A DNA stretch of 64,000 bases from Dermacentor variabilis. Its lineage: Eukaryota; Arthropoda; Arachnida; Ixodida; Ixodidae. Made by a program: the position numbers and the translations under genes. Shown piece after piece: positions 10,450-19,590 of the stretch. Below the pieces are notes generated by a model. That model did no database searches. It was given only the letters and a program-made list of their open reading frames with translations, and had not been told where the DNA came from. Every line of letters starts with the position of its first letter. The stretch's first letter is position 1. The stretch lies in the NCBI RefSeq assembly GCF_050947875.1, contig NC_134568.1, positions 215,805,648-215,869,647 on the forward strand, read 5' to 3'.

Positions 10450-11521
10450 TTAAAGGGACACTAAAGGTTACCAGAAAGTCAAGTTAAAGTGGTAGAGCAA
10501 TGTTCTAGAACGTCTAACGCGTCAATCTAATCGCGGACAGAGCTTTAGTAACCGAGAAATTGAGGTAAATGCATGACACGATTTGAGACCCCCCAGCGAC
10601 ATTCCGGTACTAGTCCGATGACGAAAGCACTCCTCATAATTTGTGTTACTAATACTCAACTACTCGTATTAAAAATATCATTTCATTCGATTATAAGACG
10701 GAAGAAAATGCTACTTGTCTACGTCTATTCGATTCTAAGAAAAAATAACATTTTGACGTTACCCTTCAGTAGTATGGGGGGTCGAAAGGTTTCGTTTTCG
10801 CTCGACTCTGCGCGCTCGACTCTGCGCCGCGCACGCTTTGGAGTTTCGGTAGTTTCGTTATCGCATCGTGCTGTGCGGGTTCTGCTGGCTCGCGAAACTT
10901 TCATTTCGAACAAGCAGTGAGAATGCCACGTCCTTGTGATTTCGTGGGAAGCCCTCGTTGCTTTCCCGCTCCCGAGAGCCGGTGTCGAGGGCGCCGTCGT
11001 AGTACGCAACGACGCCGGCAGCGCGAGCCCTCAGCAGCAGGTCGCGCTCGTCAGTGCTCAAATCGCTGAAGTTGAGCCCAGCATCGCGAGCCAATCTGTC
11101 GTTGTCAGGGTCCATTGTGACTGACGGGCGTCGAAGTTTGCGTCATAGAATAAAGTACCAGCTTATGGTCGCGCGTTTCTCCTTCCGCTAGCCACCATAC
11201 TCCCGCTCTCGCTCTGCTGTCGGCTCTGTCTTGGCTCTGTTCCTGGCCGCGCGTTTGCGTTTTGCGCAGAATAGCCGTAGCGCCGTCTGCGGACGCCGTT
11301 CTACTCACCGATGGCGCAACGTCACTATGAGACCATGATGTCAGTACTCCTCGATCGGAGGGCGGGCGATTTGAACTGCGCTAGAGGTACGCGGACGCTT
11401 CAGAACGCATTTTCTCTTAAGATTAAGTCTCTCCTTGGCACGAAACAAGCGTTTCGAGGTTTCTGGGATGGTATTTCAACAGTCCACGTTCACTTAACAG
11501 TAACCTTTAGTGTCCCTTTAA
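10450..11521 (+). mobile_element. TTAA-flanked DNA transposon, non-autonomous
   Basis: Inverted termini AGGGACACTAAAGGTTAC (after TTAA 10450-10453) and its complement before TTAA 11518-11521 match over 18 bp. A TTAA duplication with clean restoration of the host ORF points to piggyBac-type or another TTAA-targeting transposase. The 1.07-kb interior has no recognisable transposase but includes minus-strand ORFs (10858-11115 and 11105-11308). The interior is GC-richer than the host LINE, which suggests captured sequence. Orientation is arbitrary. Confidence 0.85.
10858..11115 (-). CDS. Unrecognised 85-aa ORF inside the TTAA element
   Basis: ATG at 11115 opens MDPDNDRLARDAGLNFSDLS and runs to a stop at 10858. 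The N-terminal half is charged and resembles a structured domain (STDERDLLLRARAAGVVAYYD); the C-terminus lacks known motifs. I do not recognise the family. It could be a captured exon, the truncated N-terminus of a transposase, or a chance ORF in GC-rich DNA. A second minus-strand ORF overlaps upstream (11105-11308). The only evidence for coding is an ordered amino-acid composition and its position inside a mobile element. Confidence 0.3.
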   Translation of the reverse strand: MDPDNDRLARDAGLNFSDLSTDERDLLLRARAAGVVAYYDGALDTGSRERESNEGFPRNHKDVAFSLLVRNESFASQQNPHSTMR

Positions 11522-12540
11522 GGTATCCTTCAGGCGTGGTTGTGTAGGTGTTGATCGGGTGTTTAGTGCCGTTTAGCTCCAGTGTTTTGATCTTCACGAT
11601 CTTGTCCACCAGTTGGTCGTAGGGGATACTTGCAATGATTATGTTTGACGCGTTGCGGAGGCGAAGCAGGTATTTATCGCTCTTGCAGGTCCCCGGGTCG
11701 CCGCTTGCACGTTCTGTCACTCGCACAACTTCTTAGATTTTAAGTTCTTTCACAACTAACCCTGGCTTGGGCCGCATGATAATTTTCATGTCGCTTCTGG
11801 GTAGCGGTGCCGCGCGCGTTCGCCGTCGGTCCCCTTATAGACGCTCCCCCGTGTTTAGCTCGCTCTCCCGCCGGCATTCTGGCGTTGCAGGTGTTGCCCT
11901 CACCGCCGCCGGCCCGGAGCTCCGCTGTCATCGGAGGCTGACCGCACTTGTTTTCTTAAACCTTTTCGCTCTCGCAACGATAGTGCAAGTTGCCACTGAC
12001 GGTTCTTGGCTCCGTCGTCTTCCCTCGCTCAGTCTTTCTCCTCGTTCTCCTCGTCGTCACTGATTTTTCCCCCTGCATACCACCTCGTAAGGCGAGAGGA
12101 AGTCCTTCTTCAGCGCCCGCCGCTGATCCCGCTTTGGATTCGATGACTTCGTCATCCGTGTTCATGGTGTCCTGGGCTAACTCCGGGTCGTTATTCGTTG
12201 GGATTTGGGCTGTCGCCGCGCTACGCTCGGCCCAGGAGCTGGCTGCCGAGGTTCCGCGCTCCGCTACGCCGTTAGGCTTAGCGTGGTGGGCCGGCAGGCT
12301 GCGGCCGTGGTCTTACATTTCTAGAGGAAACCGGGTCGGCTTGTCCAAAACTGTGGTATCAGCGTGTTCCTGGTGTCTTCTTACACAAATCCCTGCAAAT
12401 TTGTTGGTGGTGTAATGATTTTGACCGCTGCTGTATAGGCACGATAATTGGCGGAGTCGATGCGAACACGTCTGCACCCCTCGGCGCCACCTGGCGTTCC
12501 CCATACAGGTAAGAAAAAAGCAAAGATGAAACAACAACGC

Positions 12541-13218
12541 GAGCCATAAAATCATCCCTAACGTTTCGAGAACATATCCGTATTAATAACGAATCCTTTT
12601 ACTACAATGAAAGCTGTTCTGTCAAAGCCACTAACTGGCGATGGACCAAGTGTCCCAAGTGACAATAGATGGTTGCCCACCGCCGTAAACTTCTATAGCG
12701 TAACTATATCCTCTTAGCTGTGCATATAAAGTGTGATAAGTTTTAAGTTTGACGGAATTTCTTAATAATCGCCAGTTGCAGATAATTTTAGTCCTTGAGC
12801 TGGATCATTCAGAGAGGTGGAGATCACCACCTCGAGAAATGGAAACACATCGCACAGGAAACGCTCAAAGCTCTTGTTGTGCAGCGTAGCTTCCGCTAAA
12901 AGGAAGCGTCTTGCACAGAAGTGGCTGCTGGACGGCATAGACTAGCATTACCTGCGTTTCATCGCCAAAGTCATAAAAAGATGGATTTCACCGAAACTAG
13001 CGTTACACGGGAAAATGTAAAAGGCGAGATATCAGTGACGAAAATCCTCAGGCAGGACTACCTGCAGAAATGAAATAACATCGAAAGGAGCTGTGTGAGC
13101 GTGTAAAACATGAAAGTGCCAGGAGGTAAGCAGCTACGATATGTCTGAACATTATGGATCGTATTCTAAAGAGAAAAATAAAATCTGAATAATTAACGCA
13201 GTTATAGAACATGTAGGC
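12541..13218. other. Anonymous DNA, no gene seen
   Basis: AT-leaning sequence without long ORFs or repeat landmarks. It probably represents the older chromosomal or decayed-TE flank into which the family 2 LINE inserted. Confidence 0.5.

Positions 13219-13274
<56 letters not shown>
13219..13274. repeat. (AAT)n microsatellite
   Basis: About 56 bp of perfect AAT/TAA trinucleotide repeat. Similar short ATT runs end the SINE at 9505, so it may be a fossil SINE or LINE tail, but no element body adjoins it. Confidence 0.95.
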
Positions 13275-13275
<1 letters not shown>

Positions 13276-13559
13276 CGTGTTGCTTCGGGCAATATTAAGA
13301 GGTGGTTTATTTGGCGTTAGCATGTAGCCAAGTCGGGTACCTATCAAGTGCGAATAAGTGGTGAAAAAATGGTAGAACATAAAGTTCAGAAATATAGAGG
13401 GTGTCATATTTGTCACAAATATATGTTGAGACGGTGAATATAAAAAATAATTGAACGTATTTCTGCTGTTTAGCTTTTTTAAATGGTCAAAGGTGAATAT
13501 TCGTAAGTTTTACACGGCGTATGTCGTTTGTCCTGAACATCACTTTTTTTTAAGAATTG

Positions 13560-13990
13560 ATCTTATTGCAAATAACAATTTAAGTGGGTTTCGACTATAA
13601 CAACTAGACACGATGCGTTGTCGTGGACGTAAGGCAGTAGGTTCACGGTGGAAATAAAGGGTGATTTAAAAAGAATTGCTAGTTCTGGATACGCTGATAG
13701 GTAAGCTCTTAGTGATGCAACTGGAAACAAGACGAATACGTCAGGCAAGATTGCGAATCGTTAATATATAGTGACAATAATACAGGACCCAAAAGAAGAG
13801 CTTTGCAAACGATAGCCGCAGGACTGGGCACGTGATTATCCACTGAGTTGCCTTGAAAGTGATTGGAGGCGAAATTTAAATAAACGTGCCAGTGCTGTTC
13901 CAGAATAATGTTAAAGCCTACTGTGTTAAAATGAAACTTTTTTGTTTTGTTTTGTTGTTTCCGTAGTAGGAGGAGACGTTGGAGCACTAA
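13560..13990 (-). pseudogene. Possible decayed LINE RT fragment
   Basis: The minus-strand translation near 13.80-13.75 kb contains LLLGPVLLSLYINDSQSCLT, which resembles the RT box GPLLFxLYINDLP of Jockey/CR1-type LINEs. The rest is too decayed to align by eye and no catalytic YADD is visible. It could be chance. Confidence 0.35.
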
Positions 13991-14083
13991 TACGGCGCCG
14001 GCCTCTCCTTGTGTCGAAAATAAGGATGCAATGAGCTATGCTGTCAGATGTTTCATAGATAGGTCTCTGAAGTGAGATCCACC

Positions 14084-14219
14084 GGAAGAGAGAGAGTGCG
14101 AGAGAGGAAAGGCAGGGAAATTAACCGTAGGTGAGTTTCCGGTTTGCTACCCTTCACTGGGGTGGGGGATATAGGGGTTGGAAAGAGGACAGAGACAGAA
14201 AGAGAAAAAAAAAGGGACC
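14084..14219 (-). mobile_element. Minimal 136-bp family 1 LINE tail with 11-bp TSD
   Basis: The flanks TGAGATCCACC at 14073-14083 and 14220-14230 are identical. The insert is only the LINE 3' tail in reverse (GAGAGAGAG, AGGCAGGGAAATTAACC, GGTTTGCTACCC). It is an extremely 5'-truncated retrocopy, or a tail-only mobile unit. Confidence 0.88.
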
Positions 14220-14429
14220 TGAGATCCACCAAAATTACCACTTTGAATGCGTCATCAAATGGTCACTCGAGCGCTGCACGCAAAATATTGAAATCTCGGC
14301 GATTGTCCTCGCCCTAGTCTGGCAGGAACACTTCGCAGAGTATAATCTCAGTCTTTCTTTGTCAACTCGTGCTGTTGATATTTACGTTCTTCACGTGTCG
14401 ATCGATATAGGTGCTCGCACTGCTGTAAA

Positions 14430-15130
14430 CAATTAGTGAGGCGTAAACAAATACCGGCAACAAGCCCGCAAAACAAGCCCGCCAATGAAGCGCAACCAAA
14501 CGCACGCCCACTTATCGCGCGTGCATTGAACCTTTGCCTTTGTGCGACCAGGTTACAGCACCACGGCGAAGGGATCCGCAGTTGCACTCCTCGGGCGTCG
14601 GGCCCGGTCAAGCGGACGTGCGCGGGCGCGAATCGCTCGCCGTGGCAGCGCCGGCCTTGGTACCGCGATAACGGCGCAGCTGCTGCGAAGGGCTTGATCA
14701 GAAGCGTCGCTGCACTGCGCGCACACTCGTTGCTTAAACGAATGACGCGACGCGCTCCACAGTTGAAACGAAAAGAGCCGCGCGCGCTGGCACGAACGAC
14801 GACTCGAGTCTCGCGGTCGGAGCCGCGGTGCCAGCGCGCGCGGACTGCGCATCGGCGGTCGGCCCGAAGAATGAGCACGCCGCCGAAGGGCTCCCCTCCC
14901 GGTGGCGTCGCGGCCTTCTTTGCCCGAAGCCGATCGAAAGATGGCGATCGATTGAGTCTATACGGCCCCGACAAGAAGTCGCGACCGCGCAGCCTTAAAA
15001 GGCAGACGGGCTCGCACCGGCAGGTTAAGCAAGCAACGCGCGCCCTGTGGTGCACGACGCTGGCGAACTCACGGCAGCCTTCGCCCTTGACTTGGGGACC
15101 GGGAAATCGATTAATCGAATTTTAAACTGC
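14430..15130. other. GC-rich block open on both strands
   Basis: About 700 bp rich in CpG, in contrast to its AT-rich flanks. A 229-codon frame on plus (14436-15125) and a 235-codon frame on minus (15055-14348) overlap almost completely. Both are Arg/Ala-rich with no recognised domain, as expected when stops are depleted by GC content. It could be a CpG island with a first exon or a GC-rich repeat; the sequence does not decide. Confidence 0.3.
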
Positions 15131-16659
15131 AGATCGATGATGCGCACCAGTGCACCGCCTGCTGTGAAGCTTGCCCCCTTTTTTGGGGCATACAGACAGA
15201 TTTATTTTTCCTTCAGCGTACAAAACCAAGCAGCCAGTGTTTTTTTTTTCTTTTTTTTTGCTGCTGTTGTTTCTTTGTTCTCCCGCCAAGTCCATACGTC
15301 GAGAGAATGTACCACCGTGTGCACCGATTTGGGTGGCAGTGATTGCTTTTTTTTATTTTTTACCTCGTTTTACTGAAACATTTTCCCCGCTTTAGCTACC
15401 GCCCCACGTCGGCCATTTCTACCGAGACGCGTAGAAAATCCACGCCTTTAATGTGACTCTCTCTCTCTCTCTCGTACTCTCTTTATTCTACTTTTCTTTC
15501 GCCAGTTTTTGAGAGTCGTCGGCAATCATCCGAACAATACACTATTTGCAACTTCCTACCCTTGCGTGGCGCTTTATAAAAAAAGGAAGTGTAGTAGTAG
15601 TAGAGTCAACTGAAAAATAAGAGAACATTTTTTCATTCGTCTATTCCAAATTTGTTCCCCGTAAGCTAAACTTGCCGTAAAGAAATGAAAAAAAAAGGTC
15701 GTCCTTGTGTCTTGTCGCTGCTATACCTACCATTCGCGTGTCAGTTACATCGCACACCGTCGAGGCGTAAGCTCTCTCAGCACGTAGAACCACCTGTCGT
15801 TCTGATGAATCTTTCACATTTGTGTTAACCGATCAAGCGGCACCTCAGCACAAAGCGTAAGTCCTCGAACGTTAATTACCGCACCTCCACAGTTAGCTTC
15901 TTTCAGAAATACGGTTATGTTTGAATCTCACTGGACTTCTCATTGAATGCCGCAATGACTGTGGTGCGCTACGAATACGCGGCGTTCGTTTGCTTTTCTT
16001 TTATAACTGTGGGCCACATGGAGGTTTTAGAGAAAGAAAATTATTCTTGCCGGTTTTTGTAACATGTAATAAGTATTCCGCCTGTATTAACATATTTCAG
16101 GGCTCATTTCCTCTGTTTTGTACATGTGTAGATAATCATGTTGTATGAATAATACAACATGATGATACAACATGAATACGCTGATTGAATTACCAGTGGA
16201 CTATACTCCAGCCCTTAACCGAAAGCTCCGAACTCTCGTATTTAATAAACATTTACCTCTCCAAACTGTCTTATCAATAATATTCTTGAGTGTTGTGTGT
16301 TTCCTTTTCTTAATTTCAGATATTTTCTACCTTCTGCAGGAGGTTCCCCTACAGGTCATAGCTTTCAAACCTCCACTTACATATTTTGTTGCCATTTATA
16401 TCTTCATGAGGCAATGAATAAATGTTTATGCGTCTTTGTTTATTCTGCATTCCGAGCTATGAAACGATGACAACTGCAATTAAAATTATTGGCGCACTAA
16501 TTCGCGTCTTACCAGGGAATACGTTAAGCTGACACAGTGACACGCTCGTTGCGCTCGTTTTTTTTTTTTCTGACACTTTGAAGCACATTTCCTAAAACCA
16601 CATGCGCGCATACACATACGCACGCCCGTATGGACATGCACGCGGACTCCGATAAGCGC
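15131..16659. other. Anonymous AT-rich DNA
   Basis: It holds a short (CT)n at about 15460-15474, T runs and small ORFs without recognisable products. ATACAACATGATGATACAAC near 16150 is a local short direct repeat. No gene supported. Confidence 0.5.
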
Positions 16660-16885
16660 ACCAAAAGTTCACTTCACTTCACTTTATTTCCTTAAAGACC
16701 CTCATGTGAGGGTATTACATAAGGAGTGGCACACATATAGGTTAACAACAGTATACAGAAAAAAATTTTGAACTAGTTATACAAACAAAAATGATTATTG
16801 TGATGCAAGCGCTCGCGTAATTTGGTTAAGGAACATAGATGGGCATGTGATGGCAGCAAGTTCTTGGGGAAGGTTATGTCATGTT
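16660..16885 (-). repeat. Probable LINE 3' end (antisense)
   Basis: The segment CTTTATTTCCTTAAAGACCC followed by GAGGGTATTACATAAG resembles a dispersed tick repeat that I recall as a LINE 3' terminus read antisense. Only the recall supports it; no second copy is present in the window. Confidence 0.35.
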
Positions 16886-16914
16886 TACTGAAACGGAATC
16901 TTTTTCTGGACGAC

Positions 16915-17117
16915 CCCCTGCGGTAGCTCAGCGGCTACGGTGTTGCGCTGCAGAGCACGAGATCGCGCGATGAAATCCCGACCGTGGAGGCCGCATTTCG
17001 ATGGGGACGGAATGTAGAAACGCTCGTGTCCCGTGCATTGGAGGCACGTGAAAGATACCCTGGTGGTCAAAATTAATCCGGAGTCCCCCCACTATGACGT
17101 ACCTCATAATCAAATGC
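16915..17117 (+). mobile_element. tRNA-derived SINE copy, 3'-truncated
   Basis: GGTAGCTCAGCGGCTACGG (A box) and a degraded B box precede GCATTTCGATGGGGACGGAA, GGTGGTC, GGAGTCCC and CCTCATAATCAAA. It matches the SINE at 9262-9505 but has many substitutions and lacks the (ATT)n end and a visible target duplication. Confidence 0.82.
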
Positions 17118-18497
17118 TGCAGAATTCAATTCCGTTGCTGTATAGGCAGCTGCAAGGTAACGGATTACGTCAGTCAGCCAAGTAACGTCAAGTCAGCCCG
17201 TAACGTGCCGGCGCAAGGACGGGAAGCTTGATATGATTCCGTTTATGCATCACTCCCACTTGTTCGTTACGATGCGACAAAACGTTTTGAGCTCATGCGT
17301 CGACTTGAAGTCATCATGATTTTGGCTCGTTTCTTTCTTCCATAAATGGATAATATCCCAGGGAAAAAAATTACGGGACGTGCGTCGCCGACATTGTTTT
17401 TATTTAGCACGGTCGGCTCTTATGAGCCTCGTGTTCAATCCGTGAGTACTGCTGCACTTTGTGTCTTCGATATTTGGTGATTTCGCCGCGAATCCGTTTT
17501 TCTTCTCTTGCTCACTTAGGATTTTGACGGCTGAGTGAGAAGAATACTGCACCAACTCCCGCAACGAGTAATTACGTGTTCGTGCGGCTTGAACATTATC
17601 CATATTCCATTGATGTATCTAGGCTGAATTGGAGAGAGAGAGAGAGAGCAATGATGCGCAGAAAGGCAAAAGTCTCATCCGTCTTACTAGCTCTTACAAG
17701 CCGCGCGTCTCAAGAGTTTCCTGCCGAAGCATCTAGTGGTCCAACTTGGGCGCCGTGTTATAACGAGCATGCCACGCTGCAACAACACTCTGCTTTAACT
17801 TTGATACTCTATAGTCATCAAGGATAGTTATTAAACCTATTATATCTAGAGTAGGCGTCATCTTGAGAAAGATTGAGTATAATGAGTTCATTTGATGGCT
17901 ATTTTCTCCACTTTTCTGTTCGTCAAGATATTATACATTTTTGTGCCTTCGCGTTTGTGCAGTATAAGAATATGTGCACACAAAAAGAAAGAGAAAGAAA
18001 AAGATGGAAGGGAGGGGGGTCTTTCTTTCAAGCCCGCCTGGAATGTGCAAGAAAGTGTCTGGTTTATATCCGTCACGACATAAATTAATGTGTTTCTAAC
18101 GTGAACGCAGTCTCTCCCTGTCTTCTTTTTTCTTACATTTGCTCGCCTTTCGCCGCTGAAGCTGTTTGACCGCAGATTAAAAAGTAGCGCACAGTTTATT
18201 TGCCCGTCACGTCTTCCGCCCTGAAGCTGCGTTCTTTCGTCGTGCCTGCGTCAGCGTTCCGCAAACCCCAATTTCTCGGCAAGTTGGCAGAATCTTCCTC
18301 GCGTATTTACTATGAAGTCTAGTCGGATTGAGGTCACGGTGTAGGTAGCTGCTTGCGGCGGCAATTGCACGTTTGTTTACGGATGACTTATGTGCGGTCG
18401 TCCTCCCTCCACATTTGAGAGCTGTCAAGCTTTGAGTTTCTAACAGAATAATACTGGATGCAATATGATCACAACTGAAATGTTCCCCCTTCGAGGG
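17118..18497. other. Anonymous DNA with (GA)n
   Basis: A short (GA)n occurs at about 17632-17648. ORFs of up to 83 codons are present without recognisable products. No gene supported. Confidence 0.5.
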
Positions 18498-18652
18498 TGC
18501 CCGCTGCGGTTGCTTAGTGGCTGAGGCGTTGCGCTGCTAAGCGCCAGATCGCGTGACAAAATCCCGCCCGCGGAGGCCGCATTTCGATGCGGGCGAAATG
18601 CAAAAAACACCCGTGTGCCGTGCATTGGGTGCACGTTAAGAAACTTGCATCT
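18498..18652 (+). mobile_element. tRNA-derived SINE copy, 3' end replaced by Penelope element
   Basis: GTTGCTTAGTGGCTGAGGCG, GGAGGCCGCATTTCGATG, AAACACCCGTGTGCC and GGTGCACGTTAAG match the SINE consensus. It breaks off at about 18652, where the inverted Penelope-like sequence starts, so the Penelope insertion probably truncated it. Confidence 0.78.
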
Positions 18653-18857
18653 CGAAATTGTGAAAGCGCACGAAGACGAGAAACGAAGAGGGTGGACAGG
18701 ACGGAGCGCTTTTGTACAACTGAAAAATTTTATTGAAAGGCAACAACTATATGCGCACAAAAACGAAATAGGATGGCTGAGCATGCGTTGCAAGGCTCTC
18801 GGATTAAATAATTTGAAAGGCAACGTTAAAATTTAAAAAAAAAGTAAGAAACAGGTT

Positions 18858-19175
18858 CTAACTGTCAAGAAACTTGAATTCCCTATCATGTAGCAACACG
18901 GAGGCGTAGCTGACGCAGTTATCTCCTTTTTTCTTTATGTGGAAGGCCTCTGCCATTTCACGGGTTAACTGGTTAGTGCTTTTGAAGATAATCTGAGCGT
19001 CTTCGAAGACAGCATAACAGCTGCAGTCCCTACAGTGGGCGGCTAGATGTGTCGTTCCTGATGATTTATATGCCACCAGGTGCTCTCTTAGCCTCACGTT
19101 GACGCAACGCCCAGACTGGCCTACGTAAACTTTAGCGCACTTAAACGGGATCATATATACTATATATATGCCCAA
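18858..19175 (-). pseudogene. Penelope-like GIY-YIG endonuclease domain, C-terminal part
   Basis: About 105 residues open to a stop at 18858. GIYIVYMIPFKCAKVYVGQS is the GIY...YVG (GIY-YIG) signature, followed by GRCVNVRLREH with the catalytic-type Arg, then CRDCSC, a LTREMAEAFHIKKKGDNCVS block and a short C-terminus. In Penelope elements this domain cleaves target DNA during retrotransposition and follows an RT domain, absent here through 5' truncation. The retained portion has no stops. The sister copy at 19205 preserves the last 61 residues. Confidence 0.82.
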
Positions 19176-19204
19176 CGCACAATCTACAAATTTTTTGGTA
19201 TGTT

Positions 19205-19390
19205 ATGTGGCACTGTAGAGACTGCGGCTGTTATCCTGTGTTCGAAGATACTCAGATTATCTTCAAACACACTAACCAGTTAACCCGTGAAATGGCAGAG
19301 GCATTCCACATAAAGAAAAAAGGAGATAGCTGCGTCATCCACCCATCGGTCTTGCCACGTGATAGGGAATTCAAGTTTCTTGGCAGCTAG
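19205..19390 (+). pseudogene. Second Penelope-like endonuclease fragment
   Basis: It encodes about 61 residues beginning at HCRDCGCYPVFEDTQIIF and ending REFKFLGS before a stop at 19390. It aligns to the C-terminal half of the minus-strand copy (for example LTREMAEAFHIKKKGD is shared). The GIY-YIG core is missing, so it cannot function. Confidence 0.8.
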
Positions 19391-19590
19391 AACCCTTTTT
19401 TACTTTTTAGTTTTAACGTTGCCTTTCAAATTATTTAACCTGAGAGCCTTGTAATGCATGCTCAGCTGTCCTACTCCGTTTTTAAGCACATATAGTTGTT
19501 TCCTTTCAATAAAGTTTTCAGTTGTGAAAAAGCGCTTCGTCCCGTCCACTCTCTTCGCTTCTAGTCTTTGTGCGCTTTTACAGTTTCATG

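Larger units (their letters stand above)
10228..12300 (-). pseudogene. Family 2 LINE ORF1, N-terminal half
   Basis: Minus-strand sequence encodes the ORF1 N-terminus (about 12.28-11.96 kb, A/S/T/E-rich, including MNTDDEVIESK) and a conserved core: RLRNASNIIIASIPYDQL and KIKTLELNGTKHPINTY at about 11.66-11.55 kb, then RVRTQGVTIVQARMLGKSE at about 10.39-10.33 kb, ending in PTRQYC at 10237. Frameshifts occur near 11.95-11.73 kb and near 10.32 kb. The TTAA element at 10450-11521 interrupts the codons for GYLK; without it the frame is continuous. The knuckle-bearing C-terminus lies at 4197-3295 beyond the inserted LINE. Confidence 0.75.
342..12540 (-). mobile_element. Family 2 LINE (I-group), split by two insertions
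   Basis: A two-ORF LINE with ORF1 carrying CCHC knuckles and ORF2 carrying AP endonuclease, RT and RNase H reads on the minus strand from about 12.5 kb down to 342, where a family 1 LINE cuts it inside RNase H. It is interrupted by a complete family 1 LINE (4198-10227) and by a TTAA-flanked element (10450-11521). Removing each insertion plus one copy of its target duplication rejoins the ORF1 reading frame without a shift, which shows that the outer pieces are one element. The 5' limit near 12,540 is approximate; no target duplication for the whole element was found. Confidence 0.8.
18653..19590. mobile_element. Inverted pair of Penelope-like element 3' ends
   Basis: Two 5'-truncated copies face away from each other around a ~34-bp centre at 19171-19204. 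The minus copy spans 19170-18653 and the plus copy 19205-19590. Each has a C-terminal GIY-YIG endonuclease piece, an AACGTTGCCTTTCAAAT-type 3' UTR, CAATAAA-like signals and an end block around GAAGCGAAGAG or its variant. The arms are imperfect inverted repeats. Penelope-like retroelements are known for inverted or partially tandem insertions. Confidence 0.8.

Noticed and set aside
14436..15125. Arg-rich 229-codon protein as a real gene
   Set aside because: The opposite strand is equally open and the composition follows the GC content; no domain or start context.
19040..19070. Hammerhead ribozyme in the Penelope element
   Set aside because: A CTGATGA occurs, but within the endonuclease coding region and without the required stems and GAAA.
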